A stretch of 64,000 bases of DNA from Pseudomonadota bacterium (lineage in GTDB: Bacteria > Pseudomonadota > Alphaproteobacteria > Rhizobiales > Rhizobiaceae). The stretch spans positions 124,001-188,000 of the forward strand of contig JAEXYH010000036.1 of the NCBI GenBank assembly GCA_023451735.1, read 5' to 3'. The position numbers were made by a program, and so were the translations under genes. The notes under the pieces were generated by a model that was not told the origin of the DNA, did no database searches, and was given only the letters and a program-made list of their open reading frames with translations. This document shows, in pieces, positions 45,501 to 54,178 of this stretch (its first letter is position 1; each line of letters starts with the position of its first letter).

Positions 45501-45580
45501 GTTCACGCGGAGGATCGTCCATATTTAGCTGAAGCGCATATATGGTGCGCGGGAGGCTTTTGACCAGCCTATAGGAAGCC

Positions 45581-48382
45581 TTAATGACGATCCTCCAAGG
45601 CATTTTGCTGCTGCAGTGCCGACATTGGCGCGGTGATCCGGCATTTGACACCCTCTGGAGCATATTCGATCTCCGAGATACCCTCACTATTTGCGAGGCC
45701 CATGCGGATGAGACGCGTCCCGAAACTCTGGCGCGACGGCGGCACAACCAGCGGACCGTCGACCTCTGTCCAGTTGAAAACGAACGTGGGCATTCCGTCC
45801 CGCGTTGCGACGTCCCAACGAACGTCGACGCTGCCTTCCGGGTCGGACAATGCGCCGTATTTTGTCGCGTTGGTTGCGAGCTCGTGAACGATCAGAGCCA
45901 GCGTCAGAGCGGCCCTCGGTCCGATGCTGACATCTGGTCCTGCGAGGTGAACCCGGTCGCCGGCGTCGTGAATCGCGGCCGTCGAGCGTACGACTTGATC
46001 AACCGATGCGGCATCGAGCTGACCGGTCATCAGGATGTCGTGTGCTTTCGACAATGCCGCGATACGATCAGTGAGCGTCGAGCGCGCCGACTGAATATCA
46101 GGCGCTGTTCTAAGGGTCTGCGCGATGATCGACTGTACGAGTGCGAGGTTGTTTTTCAGGCGATGCGCAAGTTCCTGGTTGAGTAGTGCGCGGTGTTCTT
46201 CCGTCGCGACGCGGTCGCTGATGTCCTGAGCGGCGCCAAGCAGCCGGACAATATTGCCGTCGCGATCGCGAGCCCCTACCCCGTTGAGATGAAGCGTCCG
46301 CTCTATTCCATCTTCGATGCCAGTCTGGCGGTATTCGATCGATAGCAAGGGCAGCTCGCCAGCGGCCAACCTGTCGAGCTCGACGCGAAGGTGGTCGACA
46401 TCGTCCGGATGGACGGATGCGAAAGCCGCTTCCGTTGCGGGGCTTGGGTCCGAACTCCCGATCATCCGCTGCATGCGCTCGTCAAGGACAAGGCCATTTG
46501 TCCGCAGATCGAGCTCCCACACGCCGACGCGGCCGGCCTCTACGGCGAGACGATGCCGCTCCTCGCTTTCCCGCAATGCCTGTTCGCCACGCAAACGGGC
46601 AGTCGCCGTGCGAACGCGGTCGCCGACGTCGCGGATGAATGCAAGTTCGTCCTCCTGCCAGTTCCGAGGCTGATCGGTGCTGACATAAAGGAGACTGACG
46701 AAATGCCCGCGCTCGAACAGGGGCGTATTGACGAACGCCCGAGCGTGCCGTTCCTTCAAGGCTCCAGCATTTGCGGATGTGCGGGGATCGGTCTCGCAAT
46801 CACGGACGATAACGGTTTCGCCAAGTTTCAGATCATCGATATATGTGCCGAACGAGCGGAAATTGACGGTCCCTGCCAGCGAGGGAACACCGCTCCCTGT
46901 CCAGTCGCGCTCGACCGTGATCGTTTCTTCCCCCGAATCGACGTCGCCATAACCAACCAGACCGACACCTAGTGTTTCGGCGAGGATGCCGCACGCAACG
47001 AAGGCCACATCGGCGGGATTGGACAGGTCCCGGATCCTGTCGCTCAGATCGAGGAGCGCGGTCTGTCGCGTCTGACGTCGCACCCGGTCTGTCACCTCGA
47101 TGAAGATCACCGAGAACAGATCTCCGCCGAGAGGCTGTGCTGAACCATCATACCACCGCCCGATCGTGCCGACCTGTCGGGTGAAGTTGATTGCTTCTTT
47201 AGTTTCGACGACGTCGGCAAACTCGTTCACCCAGGCGTCCTCGACCCCCGGAAGGATTTCGCGGATCGTTCGGCCGACGACCGTGCCCCGCTCGATACCG
47301 ACAAGGCCGTACCAGGCATCGTTGACCTCCTCGTAGACCCAGTCGACGATGCGGCCGGTATCGTCGCGGATGACCCGGCCGAGGATGAACCCTTCCTTCA
47401 ACTCTTCAAACAGACCGCGCCACTTCGCCTCGCTGGCCTTGAGCTCTGCCTGGCTGGCCTCGAGCCGCTCGCCGGCGATATATTGATCGGTCAGGTCGCG
47501 CACCACCTTGATGAAGCCGAGATGTTCGCCATCGTCTCCCCGCAGCGGCATCATGTTGCCGCTGGCGTAGAAGCGGGAACCGTCCTTGCGTAGGTGCCAG
47601 CGCTCGTCAAGAGCGGATCCCTCTTCCAAGGCTGTGTCCATCTCGTTTTGGACCCGGTTGGATGCCCGATCCTCCGGTGTGAAAAACCGGCTCGCGTCGG
47701 ATCCCCTCATCTCATCCGCGCTCCAGCCGAAGAGGAGTTCGGCGCCGGAATTCCACTCCGTAATAATACCGCTGCGGTCCATCACGATGATCCCGAATTC
47801 AGTCACGCTCTCGAACGTCTGGCGGTAGCGCTCTTCTACATTGTGGAGCTGTCGAGCTCCGGCCCTGCGTGCGTCGACCGCTTTGTCGCGTTCAATGAGC
47901 GCTCGTCGGAGTTCGAGCTGAGTGATGACCTGATTTGCGAGAGCTTCCAGACCCAGTCTCTGCTGGGCGCTCAAGCCGCCCGGGCGCGGCTGGTGGTCGA
48001 TCACGCAAAGGGTTCCGAGCGTGTGTCCGTCAGGTGTGTTGAGTGGCGCACCAGCGTAAAAGCGGATATGCGGCTCGCCGGTCACCAAAGGATTGTCCAT
48101 CGTCCTGTGATCAGCAGTGAGGTCCACAATTTCAAGGATCTCGGTCGTTCCGAGCGCATGACGGCAAACCGACGCGTTCAGATCGGTCTCGCAGGGCTCA
48201 AACCCCTTGCGGGCCTTGAACCACTGGCGGTCCTGATCGACCAGACTGATCAAGGCAACGGGAGTTTCGCAGATTTGCGCCGCCAGCACTGCGATATCAT
48301 CGAAGCCCTGTTCGGCCGGGGTGTCGATCACGCCGTAAGTCTTGAGTGCTTTCAGTCGTTCGTCGGCAAAGGAATTTTCCAA
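45581..48382 (-). CDS. Large HWE histidine kinase with GAF and PAS sensors
   Basis: 933 residues, soluble. Order: GAF about 20-165 (ISLVDQDRQWFKARKGFEPC), PAS about 185-300, PAS about 315-425, second GAF about 440-595, PAS about 610-725. Then HWE with LLNQELAHRLKNNLALVQSI near 735, HELATNATKYGALSDPEG, and W-x-E in FNWTEVDG. TTG start supported by GGAG seven bases upstream; no ATG near. It lies 80 bp upstream of the smaller HWE kinase and may be cotranscribed. Five sensor modules suggest integration of several cues. Confidence 0.9.
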   Translation of the reverse strand: MENSFADERLKALKTYGVIDTPAEQGFDDIAVLAAQICETPVALISLVDQDRQWFKARKGFEPCETDLNASVCRHALGTTEILEIVDLTADHRTMDNPLVTGEPHIRFYAGAPLNTPDGHTLGTLCVIDHQPRPGGLSAQQRLGLEALANQVITQLELRRALIERDKAVDARRAGARQLHNVEERYRQTFESVTEFGIIVMDRSGIITEWNSGAELLFGWSADEMRGSDASRFFTPEDRASNRVQNEMDTALEEGSALDERWHLRKDGSRFYASGNMMPLRGDDGEHLGFIKVVRDLTDQYIAGERLEASQAELKASEAKWRGLFEELKEGFILGRVIRDDTGRIVDWVYEEVNDAWYGLVGIERGTVVGRTIREILPGVEDAWVNEFADVVETKEAINFTRQVGTIGRWYDGSAQPLGGDLFSVIFIEVTDRVRRQTRQTALLDLSDRIRDLSNPADVAFVACGILAETLGVGLVGYGDVDSGEETITVERDWTGSGVPSLAGTVNFRSFGTYIDDLKLGETVIVRDCETDPRTSANAGALKERHARAFVNTPLFERGHFVSLLYVSTDQPRNWQEDELAFIRDVGDRVRTATARLRGEQALRESEERHRLAVEAGRVGVWELDLRTNGLVLDERMQRMIGSSDPSPATEAAFASVHPDDVDHLRVELDRLAAGELPLLSIEYRQTGIEDGIERTLHLNGVGARDRDGNIVRLLGAAQDISDRVATEEHRALLNQELAHRLKNNLALVQSIIAQTLRTAPDIQSARSTLTDRIAALSKAHDILMTGQLDAASVDQVVRSTAAIHDAGDRVHLAGPDVSIGPRAALTLALIVHELATNATKYGALSDPEGSVDVRWDVATRDGMPTFVFNWTEVDGPLVVPPSRQSFGTRLIRMGLANSEGISEIEYAPEGVKCRITAPMSALQQQNALEDRH

Positions 48383-48960
48383 AAGTCGCTCCAGGGGTCA
48401 GGCCACCGATGATCGTGCTCGGCCTTTCGAAATACGGTTCATAAATAGGGAACGAATTATCGGTGCAATGGTTCATGAGCCCGACACGTGGATCCACCGC
48501 GCACCAAAGCGTCCATAGGTCGTTTGAGCCGCGGAAACGCAAGAGGAATTTACGCGTACGGCCGCCAATGGCGGCCAACCAGTTCCAGAAAATACTCTCT
48601 CTCGGTCATTCCTTCGTTCAAAAGGAGGGTTGGTTCGAACGCGACGGGTTGGGTCTAGACCTTTGAGGCCGAGATCGCCGAAGCACACAGCAGTACCCTC
48701 GAAGTATCTTTAAAGCTGGACGAGACCACATTCACGTTCTCACTGCCCGCCTGCAAGTAACCAGCCTGGCACGGTGGTCGGCAGCCCTTGCAGAAACACC
48801 AGTCACACACCATCTGTCGGTTACCACCCGATAACCGACAGAGTTTCGCAGCGACACGCCCTCGTGGCCGCGCGTGATGTCGTCGTTCGGCGTGAGAGGG
48901 CGCTCCCCTTCGCCGGGTCGAGCGCCCTCGGCTTGTCTTTCGTCAGGTTCAGGGATCGGC
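48383..48960. other. Intergenic region, about 580 bp
   Basis: Holds the promoters of the divergent kinase and esterase genes. Several short overlapping frames occur (up to 84 codons on the minus strand at 48732-48986) with no recognised motif. No convincing gene or terminator. Confidence 0.4.
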
Positions 48961-49557
48961 ATGGCATCGCAGGGCAGTCTCATCATCTTCTTTCACGGTA
49001 TTGGTGCCTCCGGCGCGCAGTTGATGCCGCTTGCCACGTCCTGGCGTTCTGCCCTAACAGGCTCACGCTTCGCGGCCCCGGATGCTCCCTTCACGCATTG
49101 GCGTGGACACCAGTGGTTTCGCATCGACGGCAATCCGCTTGCTCCGGAAAACATCCAGTCGGCCCGTGACGGCTTCGACCGAACGGTGTCAGACGTCGTT
49201 CGCCAAGAAGGTTTCGAACACTCCCATGATCGTATCGCCTTCGTCGGCGTATCGCAGGGTGCAATCGTTTCGCTCGACGCCGTCGCATCCGGCCGCTGGC
49301 AGGTGGGCGCGCTGGTCTCCTTCGCTGGTCTCCTCGCGCCAATACAGGTCTCTTCGAAGAGCAACAAAACGCCGGTCTTCCTGCTGCACGGTAAAGATGA
49401 CCGGACGATACCGTCCGTGGCGTCGACAATGGCCGCAAGCCGGCTCAGCACTGCAGGGTTCCGGGTCGAACTCGAAATCCTGGAGGCCGTCGGCCATACG
49501 ATCTCGTCGGGAGGGGCGCAAAAAGCGCTGCAGTTCCTGCAGAAGTCGCTCGCTTGA
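48961..49557 (+). CDS. Phospholipase/carboxylesterase-family alpha/beta hydrolase
   Basis: 198 residues from ATG 48961. Oxyanion HGIGASGA near residue 12, nucleophile Ser in VGVSQGAIVS near 97, Asp in LLHGKDDRTIPS, His in AVGHTISSG: a complete Ser-Asp-His triad. Resembles small carboxylesterases that deacylate thioesters, lysophospholipids or xenobiotic esters. No signal peptide, so cytoplasmic. Its stop overlaps the next gene's ATG. Confidence 0.88.
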   Translation: MASQGSLIIFFHGIGASGAQLMPLATSWRSALTGSRFAAPDAPFTHWRGHQWFRIDGNPLAPENIQSARDGFDRTVSDVVRQEGFEHSHDRIAFVGVSQGAIVSLDAVASGRWQVGALVSFAGLLAPIQVSSKSNKTPVFLLHGKDDRTIPSVASTMAASRLSTAGFRVELEILEAVGHTISSGGAQKALQFLQKSLA

Positions 49558-50483
49558 TGGAAACCGCATCATCTGTCCAACGTTTTGTGCCTATGGACAA
49601 CGAACATGACACTGACGAGGAGGCGGATCTTCAACCGGAAACGGTGTCCTTTGCCTTCGACCGGATGACCGTCGCGCGTTTCCGCGAGACGTTCCCGCGT
49701 GCCCGCTGGAACGATGCCCTCCAGGCATGGACCGTTCCCGGCACGACCGCGCGTCGTCGCATCGATCGGTGGCTGGTGAGCGAAGCTGCCAGAAGGACAC
49801 CTTTCGAGGAAGAGCGCGGTCGCGACGCCTATGAGTTCGAACCCATCCTCAGCCCCTATCTGTCGGTCTACGACCGTGGCTTTCGCATCAAGACACCTTA
49901 TTCGCGAACTGTGGTCGACGAGCTGCGACAGGTTCCTTCCGCTCGATGGAATAGCGATGAGAAGGTCTGGGAGGTTCCCTACGCCTCCTATGACGACCTG
50001 CAGCACCGATGGGACAGAATAGAAGACGCCGCCAAGCGCAACGAGCCGGAAGAACGTCGCAAGCGCGCCGAGGCGCGCAAAGGCACGGAGGAAGAAGCGA
50101 AGGCCAAGCGGCGATCCGTCGAGCGTCGCAAGAGACGTCTCCCCGTGCCGAGCGGCGAACTGCCACCCCCCGACCGGCCGATTTCCACCAAGATCTATGG
50201 GATCGTGGTTTTCACCGAGGTCACAGGAGAACTCGTCGATCCGGTAGAGGTTGCGGACATGTATCCGGATGCTCGAGACGAGCATCTCTGGGCGACATGG
50301 CGGGCCCCAACCCTTAAGGAGCTCGTTCACACATGGCCGGCGCGGACCGAACCCGATGAAGACGAGCGAAGGCGCGGATGGTGGCACCCGACGATTGAAG
50401 AACTCCGGGGAGCTCGACGGAAAGCCCAGATGATCGAGAGAAAGCAAGCGAGAATCGCGGAAAGCAGACACTCCGCACCGTGA
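49557..50483 (+). CDS. Repeat protein with HARP-like modules
   Basis: About 308 residues. Two similar modules: RFRETFPRARWNDALQAWTV (about 28-47) and ELRQVPSARWNSDEKVWEVP (about 106-125). They match the F/P-x-RW-x(4)-WxVP pattern of HARP-type domains, which in eukaryotic SMARCAL1 help anneal single-stranded DNA. A charged coiled region follows (about 150-190), then a basic tail. No helicase domain is present. Start at ATG 49557 overlaps the esterase stop; ATG 49593 is an alternative. DNA-related function is an inference from the motif only. Confidence 0.6.
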   Translation: METASSVQRFVPMDNEHDTDEEADLQPETVSFAFDRMTVARFRETFPRARWNDALQAWTVPGTTARRRIDRWLVSEAARRTPFEEERGRDAYEFEPILSPYLSVYDRGFRIKTPYSRTVVDELRQVPSARWNSDEKVWEVPYASYDDLQHRWDRIEDAAKRNEPEERRKRAEARKGTEEEAKAKRRSVERRKRRLPVPSGELPPPDRPISTKIYGIVVFTEVTGELVDPVEVADMYPDARDEHLWATWRAPTLKELVHTWPARTEPDEDERRRGWWHPTIEELRGARRKAQMIERKQARIAESRHSAP

Positions 50484-50977
50484 AGCGGAGTTTCACCTAT
50501 ACGGTGTGACGCCAAACAATCCGCCACCATCGATGAACGTGTGGCGCTCTCTATTCTCGGCCGCAGACGATCTCCATAGTCATATCGTTATCGGCAATCG
50601 TTAAGCGGCTTGTGGGAGCCGTAAGCTTTCCCGGCCAACGTTATTCCTTTTCCCGGTGATCATCTTTGATCATCTTCCGGGGCAAGTGTCTCAGCTTTGT
50701 CTGATCCGTTCGATAGCGACCGATTCGTCGTTTTGATGCCTTGAGCTGGTCGCCTCACTGGACCTCGCGCATGCTGATCTTGCCATTTTCGACGGCGGCA
50801 TAATCTTATTTTGGCGAGGCTCTAAGAAAGGTAAACTCTCATCGAACGGTTTTTATGAGGAAAAGGGACCGATCTGAAATATTTCTGTAAATATCGGTTG
50901 ATCCCCGGGAATTCATCGGTATATATCGCGGCCGTTCCAACGTTTTTGGGTCCGCAGGGACGCCAAGACATCCTGAA
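50484..50977. other. Non-coding region upstream of tRNA-Ser
   Basis: About 490 bp with no convincing gene on either strand. The repeated GATCATCTTTGATCATCTTC near 50657 is a minor repeat. The tRNA promoter must lie in its right part. Confidence 0.4.
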
Positions 50978-51067
50978 GGACAGGTGGCCGAGTGGTTTAA
51001 GGCGCACGCCTGGAACGCGTGTGTACGTGAAAGCGTACCGTGGGTTCGAATCCCACCTTGTCCGCCA
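50978..51067 (+). tRNA. tRNA-Ser (anticodon GGA)
   Basis: 90 nt including encoded CCA. Acceptor GGACAGG pairs with CTTGTCC, then discriminator G and CCA. The anticodon loop CTGGAAC gives GGA, reading UCC/UCU. A long variable arm (GTGTACGTGAAAGCGTAC) is typical of tRNA-Ser, and the T-arm GTGGGTTCGAATCCCAC is intact. An integrase remnant begins 33 bp downstream, so its 3' end is a probable attachment site. Confidence 0.95.
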
Positions 51068-51099
51068 TTGGATCCAAATTCACCAATCATTTCACCTCG

Positions 51100-51478
51100 T
51101 TAATCGGATCCTTGGTCAGAGATCCGTTTTTGTTGGGTGAATTTGGTTGCTTGTCCCGACCGCTCCGGCATCGTCGCGACAGCCGCATCCGCCATCCTCT
51201 CCTGATCGGCCGCGCGGGTTTAACGCTCAACCTCCTTGAGGGAAAGATGGCCTGTCACGGCTGCAATGTGATTGGCGCTGGTGCCCGCCTCAGCCAAGCG
51301 CCGGGCGGCAGCCTTGCGAAGTCCATGCGACGAGCAGTGCGGCAGGTGGGCGTCGTCACAGCATCGCCGGGACCAGTTGCCGAAGCCGGCGGCCGTGAAC
51401 GACTTTCCGAAAGACGTCACCAGGAACGTCCCCTTGTCCCTCGGCGCCACCTCAAGCGCCTCGACGAGAGAGCGGAAG
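51100..51478 (-). pseudogene. Truncated tyrosine-recombinase integrase with stop at the catalytic Tyr
   Basis: Minus-strand reading gives RDKGTFLVTSFGKSFTAAGF, then SSHGLRKAAARRLAEAGTSA and HIAAVTGHLSLKEVER, the C-terminal catalytic block (HxLR and GH motifs) of a phage/ICE integrase. The codon after EVER, normally the catalytic Tyr of EVERYTRAA, is TAA; the frame then continues TRAADQERMADAAVATMPER to a stop at 51100. The N-terminal part is missing; the left-over begins where a direct repeat starts. It lies head-on to tRNA-Ser, as integrases at tRNA attachment sites do. Confidence 0.85.
51105..51131 (+). terminator. Rho-independent terminator after tRNA-Ser
   Basis: CGGATC-N10-GATCCG followed by five T, 37 bp after the tRNA. 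Short stem, but correctly placed. Confidence 0.65.
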
Positions 51479-51722
51479 GCGAGGTCATGGCCGCCTTGAT
51501 CGAGCTCGCCGAAATCACATGCTCGCCAACCAGGAGCGCGAGAACGAGGAGACCATTCTCGAAATGATCCGCCGGATGATTTAGCACGCAGATGGCCTAC
51601 CGCTTTAGGAGACGTCGACAATTCCGGGCCGCTGGCGTTCAATGTCAGTGAGGCAATCTGGCCTGCCTCAACCTTTGTTAAAGTCGAACTGCCCCTCGGT
51701 CCACTCCCCGAGGGGCTTTTTT
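51479..51722 (+). repeat. Direct repeat, copy A (with frameshifted small ORF and terminator)
   Basis: GAGGTCATGGCCGCC... to the T-run at 51722 matches 55681-55927 at most positions. It includes the end of a small ORF (MAALIELAE, then RENEETIL-EMIRR after a one-base deletion), the GGAGACGTCGACA block and a terminator. In this copy the ORF is frameshifted (GAAATCAC against GAAAATCAC) and its 5' part is replaced by integrase sequence, so it is non-functional. Confidence 0.85.
51691..51722 (+). terminator. Rho-independent terminator in repeat copy A
   Basis: GCCCCTCGG-N8-CCGAGGGGC followed by six T; a 9-bp perfect stem. Confidence 0.88.
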
Positions 51723-51944
51723 GTGGCGTTGATGCCTCCCCAGAGGACGGCGGGGAGGCTTGGCCGACATCGCACGAGTGCCGGCCGTCAATTGCCGATG
51801 GAGCGCAGCAGAGTGATAGCGAAGCGTATATCTCTCGCATATTGCGGCGGCAGGGAACCTCTCGTTCCTGTATTATGAGGGGAGCGCGAAGGTTCCCGAT
51901 CGAACGGCGGTCGAGGGTCGCGGCGGGGATCAGGATGAATTTGG

Positions 51945-52379
51945 ATGCGTGCTGAAGATTTGGTGGGCACCTGGATCATAGAAACCTTCTATATGGAGGA
52001 CTGCGCCACAGGCAGGCGAACGCGGCCTTGGGGCGAGCATCCGTCCGGAACGGTTGTCTTCGGTTCAGACGGGCGCATGTTCGCGCTGATAACGGCCGGT
52101 GGTCGATCAGCCCCAGCGGGCGAAGCCGACGAGGCAGCTGCCTTCCGTGCCATGCTTGCCTATTCGGGGCACTACCGCATCGAGTCCCCAAATCGGCTCG
52201 TGACCAGCGTCGACATCGCTTGGTTCGAGCCATGGGTCGGGAGCGAGCAGGTCAGGTATTGCGAGTTGTCGGGTGATAGCCTTTTCCTCACGAGCGCACC
52301 CTTGGACCTACCCCGCCAGGGCGAGGCGGCGTTTGCGGTCGTAACCTGGAGGCGAGAGGCGGCACCGCAAAGCGGCTGA
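51945..52379 (+). CDS. Lipocalin-like domain protein
   Basis: 144 residues. EDLVGTWIIETFYMEDCATG at the N-terminus (the lipocalin-type GTW start), GTVVFGSDGRMFALITAGGR, FRAMLAYSGHYRIES and a C-terminal FAVVTWRRE strand fit the Lipocalin_5 family, beta-barrel proteins found beside biosynthetic or detoxification genes. Complete and not coupled to neighbours. Ligand unknown. Confidence 0.8.
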   Translation: MRAEDLVGTWIIETFYMEDCATGRRTRPWGEHPSGTVVFGSDGRMFALITAGGRSAPAGEADEAAAFRAMLAYSGHYRIESPNRLVTSVDIAWFEPWVGSEQVRYCELSGDSLFLTSAPLDLPRQGEAAFAVVTWRREAAPQSG

Positions 52380-52745
52380 ACGTCACGCCCCGAGCGAGGG
52401 CCATGTTTCGGCTTTGGGTTCCCGCCTCGAACCAAATGGATGAGTCCGAGACATCAACCAGGTTGGACTTGGTCTGCTCAGCTACGTCCAAGGCACTTGC
52501 AAGTCCACGCTGATCGCTTCCGCATCGTCACTATTTTCGGTCGATCCGGCGGTAGCCCGAATGCATCGGCTGCAACAAAAAGCGGCCTCCCCGACAAAAC
52601 AGAGGGCGCTCATGTGGTTGAAATATTGACCGAGAGTTCATAAACTTGAGCTGTGTTCTCGTGGGGACGAGTGTAGCCGGAGCGCGCGCTGCGCCGCTCT
52701 GGCCGCTTCACTCGGAACCAGATACGGCCTCACGCATTATCAACA
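52380..52745. other. Gap before the first SOS cassette
   Basis: 366 bp, no supported gene; a 67-codon plus-strand frame (52440-52643) has no recognised feature. Confidence 0.4.
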
Positions 52746-52817
52746 GTGTCGCGAGAGCCGCCCCCCGTCCCCCTACATGAGTTTAAGTCCCCTCTCGAAC
52801 TCAAGCTCTCGCGACAC
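52746..52817. repeat. Stem-loop element, copy 1 (upstream of SOS promoter)
   Basis: 13-bp perfect outer stem GTGTCGCGAGAGC / GCTCTCGCGACAC enclosing 46 nt, with an inner stem TGAGTT / AACTCA. The segment GAGTTTAAGTCCCCTCTCG onward to the closing stem is identical in the copy at 60894. No T-run follows, so it is not a simple terminator. It ends about 30 bp before a TTGAC box and LexA site in both copies. Could be a structured RNA, a protein-binding site or a mobile repeat. Confidence 0.8.
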
Positions 52818-52868
52818 GTCTCTCCACCCTTGAAGCGAAACGCTGTTGACTTGCCAAAACATTTATGA

Positions 52869-52883
52869 GAACAAACAGTGAAC
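52869..52883 (+). promoter_or_regulatory. LexA (SOS) box, cassette 1
   Basis: GAACAAACAGTGAAC, perfect GAAC-N7-GAAC. A TTGACT (52846-52851) lies 17 bp upstream, so the box overlaps the -10 position. It ends 15 bp before the ATG at 52899. Confidence 0.85.
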
Positions 52884-52898
52884 ATGATGGAGGTGCTG

Positions 52899-53072
52899 AT
52901 GACCCGTACCGATGAAGTTGTATCACGAGCTCTCGCTGTCGTCGCAGCATCACGCGCGCTACGCGAGAAGCAGGACAAGCAAAGGCGAGAAGTCTACGAG
53001 AGAGTGCAGATCGCGTCGCTCAAGCGTCCCAGCATCCCCAAGGGCATCCAACTCCGCCTCAACCTGCAATGA
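52899..53072 (+). CDS. SOS-regulated small protein, 57 aa
   Basis: MTRTDEVVSRALAVVAASRA, then LREKQDKQRREVYERVQIAS: a highly charged helical protein. ATG 52899 has GGAGG five bases upstream; earlier GTG/ATG codons lie in the LexA box. No recognised domain. First gene of a tight unit with the Cys-rich genes at 53085 and 53320, directly under a LexA site, so it should be damage-induced. Confidence 0.65.
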   Translation: MTRTDEVVSRALAVVAASRALREKQDKQRREVYERVQIASLKRPSIPKGIQLRLNLQ

Positions 53073-53084
53073 TTTCTGAACCAC

Positions 53085-53330
53085 ATGAGCCTGCCCCGCC
53101 TCAAAGACTATCGCGCCGAGAAAATCGACATGTCGTGCAGTCGTTGCGATCGGCACGGCGTCTATGACCGCAAGGCACTTGTGAAGAAGTTCGGGGCGGC
53201 CATCGAGTTCGTCGAGCTTCGCCGGATCCTTGCCATCGGCTGCGATCGCCACGGTAACAATGGCTGCGAGGCATGCTTCCCTTGCCTGCTTACGGCTAAC
53301 ATCTTGATCGAGGAACGCCATGAGCGATGA
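53085..53330 (+). CDS. Cys-rich small protein, zinc-ribbon-like (82 aa class)
   Basis: 81 residues. IDMSCSRCDRHGVYDRKALV, then KKFGAAIEFVELRRILAIGC and GCEACFPCL. The CxxC ... C ... CxxC spacing suggests a zinc ribbon. Starts 12 bp after the first SOS gene and overlaps the next one. A frameshifted homologue with the same KFGAA(I/V)EF core is at 61503-61740 in the second cassette. Confidence 0.7.
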   Translation: MSLPRLKDYRAEKIDMSCSRCDRHGVYDRKALVKKFGAAIEFVELRRILAIGCDRHGNNGCEACFPCLLTANILIEERHER

Positions 53331-53538
53331 AGGAAGGACTGCTCGGACCGACTCCGTCATCGTGGAGCACTACTGCGAGCACAAAGGCTGCAAGGAGTGG
53401 GGGTGCTACGGCTTCGAGGAAAGCCGAACCGTTACCCGCTGGTTTTGCTCCGATCACCAGCCCCGCATCTATCGCGGTCTCTCCCGCCATGGCGAGGCTA
53501 GGCTAGCTGCGGCCGAGATCGCTGATGCGTTCAAGTGA
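53320..53538 (+). CDS. Cys/His-rich small protein (72 aa)
   Basis: 72 residues. VIVEHYCEHKGCKEWGCYGF, then EESRTVTRWFCSDHQPRIYR. Four Cys and three His in a pattern suited to metal binding. Its start overlaps the previous gene by 11 bp. A decayed homologue (GCETRGCYGFEESRTVAHWF) follows the other Cys-rich relic at 61738-61918. The pair therefore travels as a unit. Confidence 0.7.
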   Translation: MSDEGRTARTDSVIVEHYCEHKGCKEWGCYGFEESRTVTRWFCSDHQPRIYRGLSRHGEARLAAAEIADAFK

Positions 53539-53549
53539 AGGTTGAGCCG

Positions 53550-53816
53550 ATGAGCGCAACCGCCGATGAAGTCATTGATCTGGTGACGAAGGTTACTACC
53601 GCCGCTCGTGATTTTACGCCGAGGCAAACAATTGAGCTTGCGGTCATCCATGGCTTTTGCCTCGATACCGCCCGTAGAAACGCTCCGCACCTGATAGAAT
53701 TTTTGTCGAGCGTCCCCGGCTTAGTGGCCATTACCACCACTTTGACGCAACTGCCGCACATTGTAACCACGGAAGATCCTAGGGGGGCGGTCTGGTCATT
53801 CGTACGGAGGCACTAG
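53550..53816 (+). CDS. Hypothetical protein, possibly last gene of SOS cassette 1
   Basis: 88 residues from ATG 53550. SATADEVIDLVTKVTTAARD, then FTPRQTIELAVIHGFCLDTA: helical. It follows the Cys/His-rich gene by 11 bp, so it is likely in the same transcript. No counterpart was seen in the second cassette. Family not recognised. Confidence 0.6.
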   Translation: MSATADEVIDLVTKVTTAARDFTPRQTIELAVIHGFCLDTARRNAPHLIEFLSSVPGLVAITTTLTQLPHIVTTEDPRGAVWSFVRRH

Positions 53817-54178
53817 AGCCGTGGAATGGCAGAAAACACACCAGTGGCACCTAACTTGGCCCGGCGAAGGTACTGAAAACAGGACCGGCCACGGTGGTGG
53901 TCGATATCGGCCGCGTCATGCAGGTATGCACGGGAACCTGAGGCGAGCGGGCTGGTGCGCCGCCTTGATGTCAGCCTTCGTTCGAAGCCATGCCACTCTC
54001 CACATTCATGGATGTGAGCGCCTGCGGCTGATCTCAGCCAGCGCCAAGCCGCTCGAATTTGACACGCACTGAGGTCGGATTTTAAGATGATATTGGATGA
54101 TCACGACAGTGGCGAGCAAGGCTAGCATGCCGTTGCGGACAGATTGTCAATGTTCGGCAACACAACAAGGAAATCGCT

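Noticed and set aside
45584..48412. Plus-strand frames of 200-270 codons under the large kinase
   Set aside because: Shadows of the kinase; no ribosome sites or motifs.
51072..51155. Inverted repeat CCAAATTCACC / GGTGAATTTGG beside tRNA-Ser as an attachment-site structure
   Set aside because: The arms are 60 bp apart and the tRNA terminator lies between them; no second copy of the tRNA 3' end was found in the window, so no att pair can be defined.
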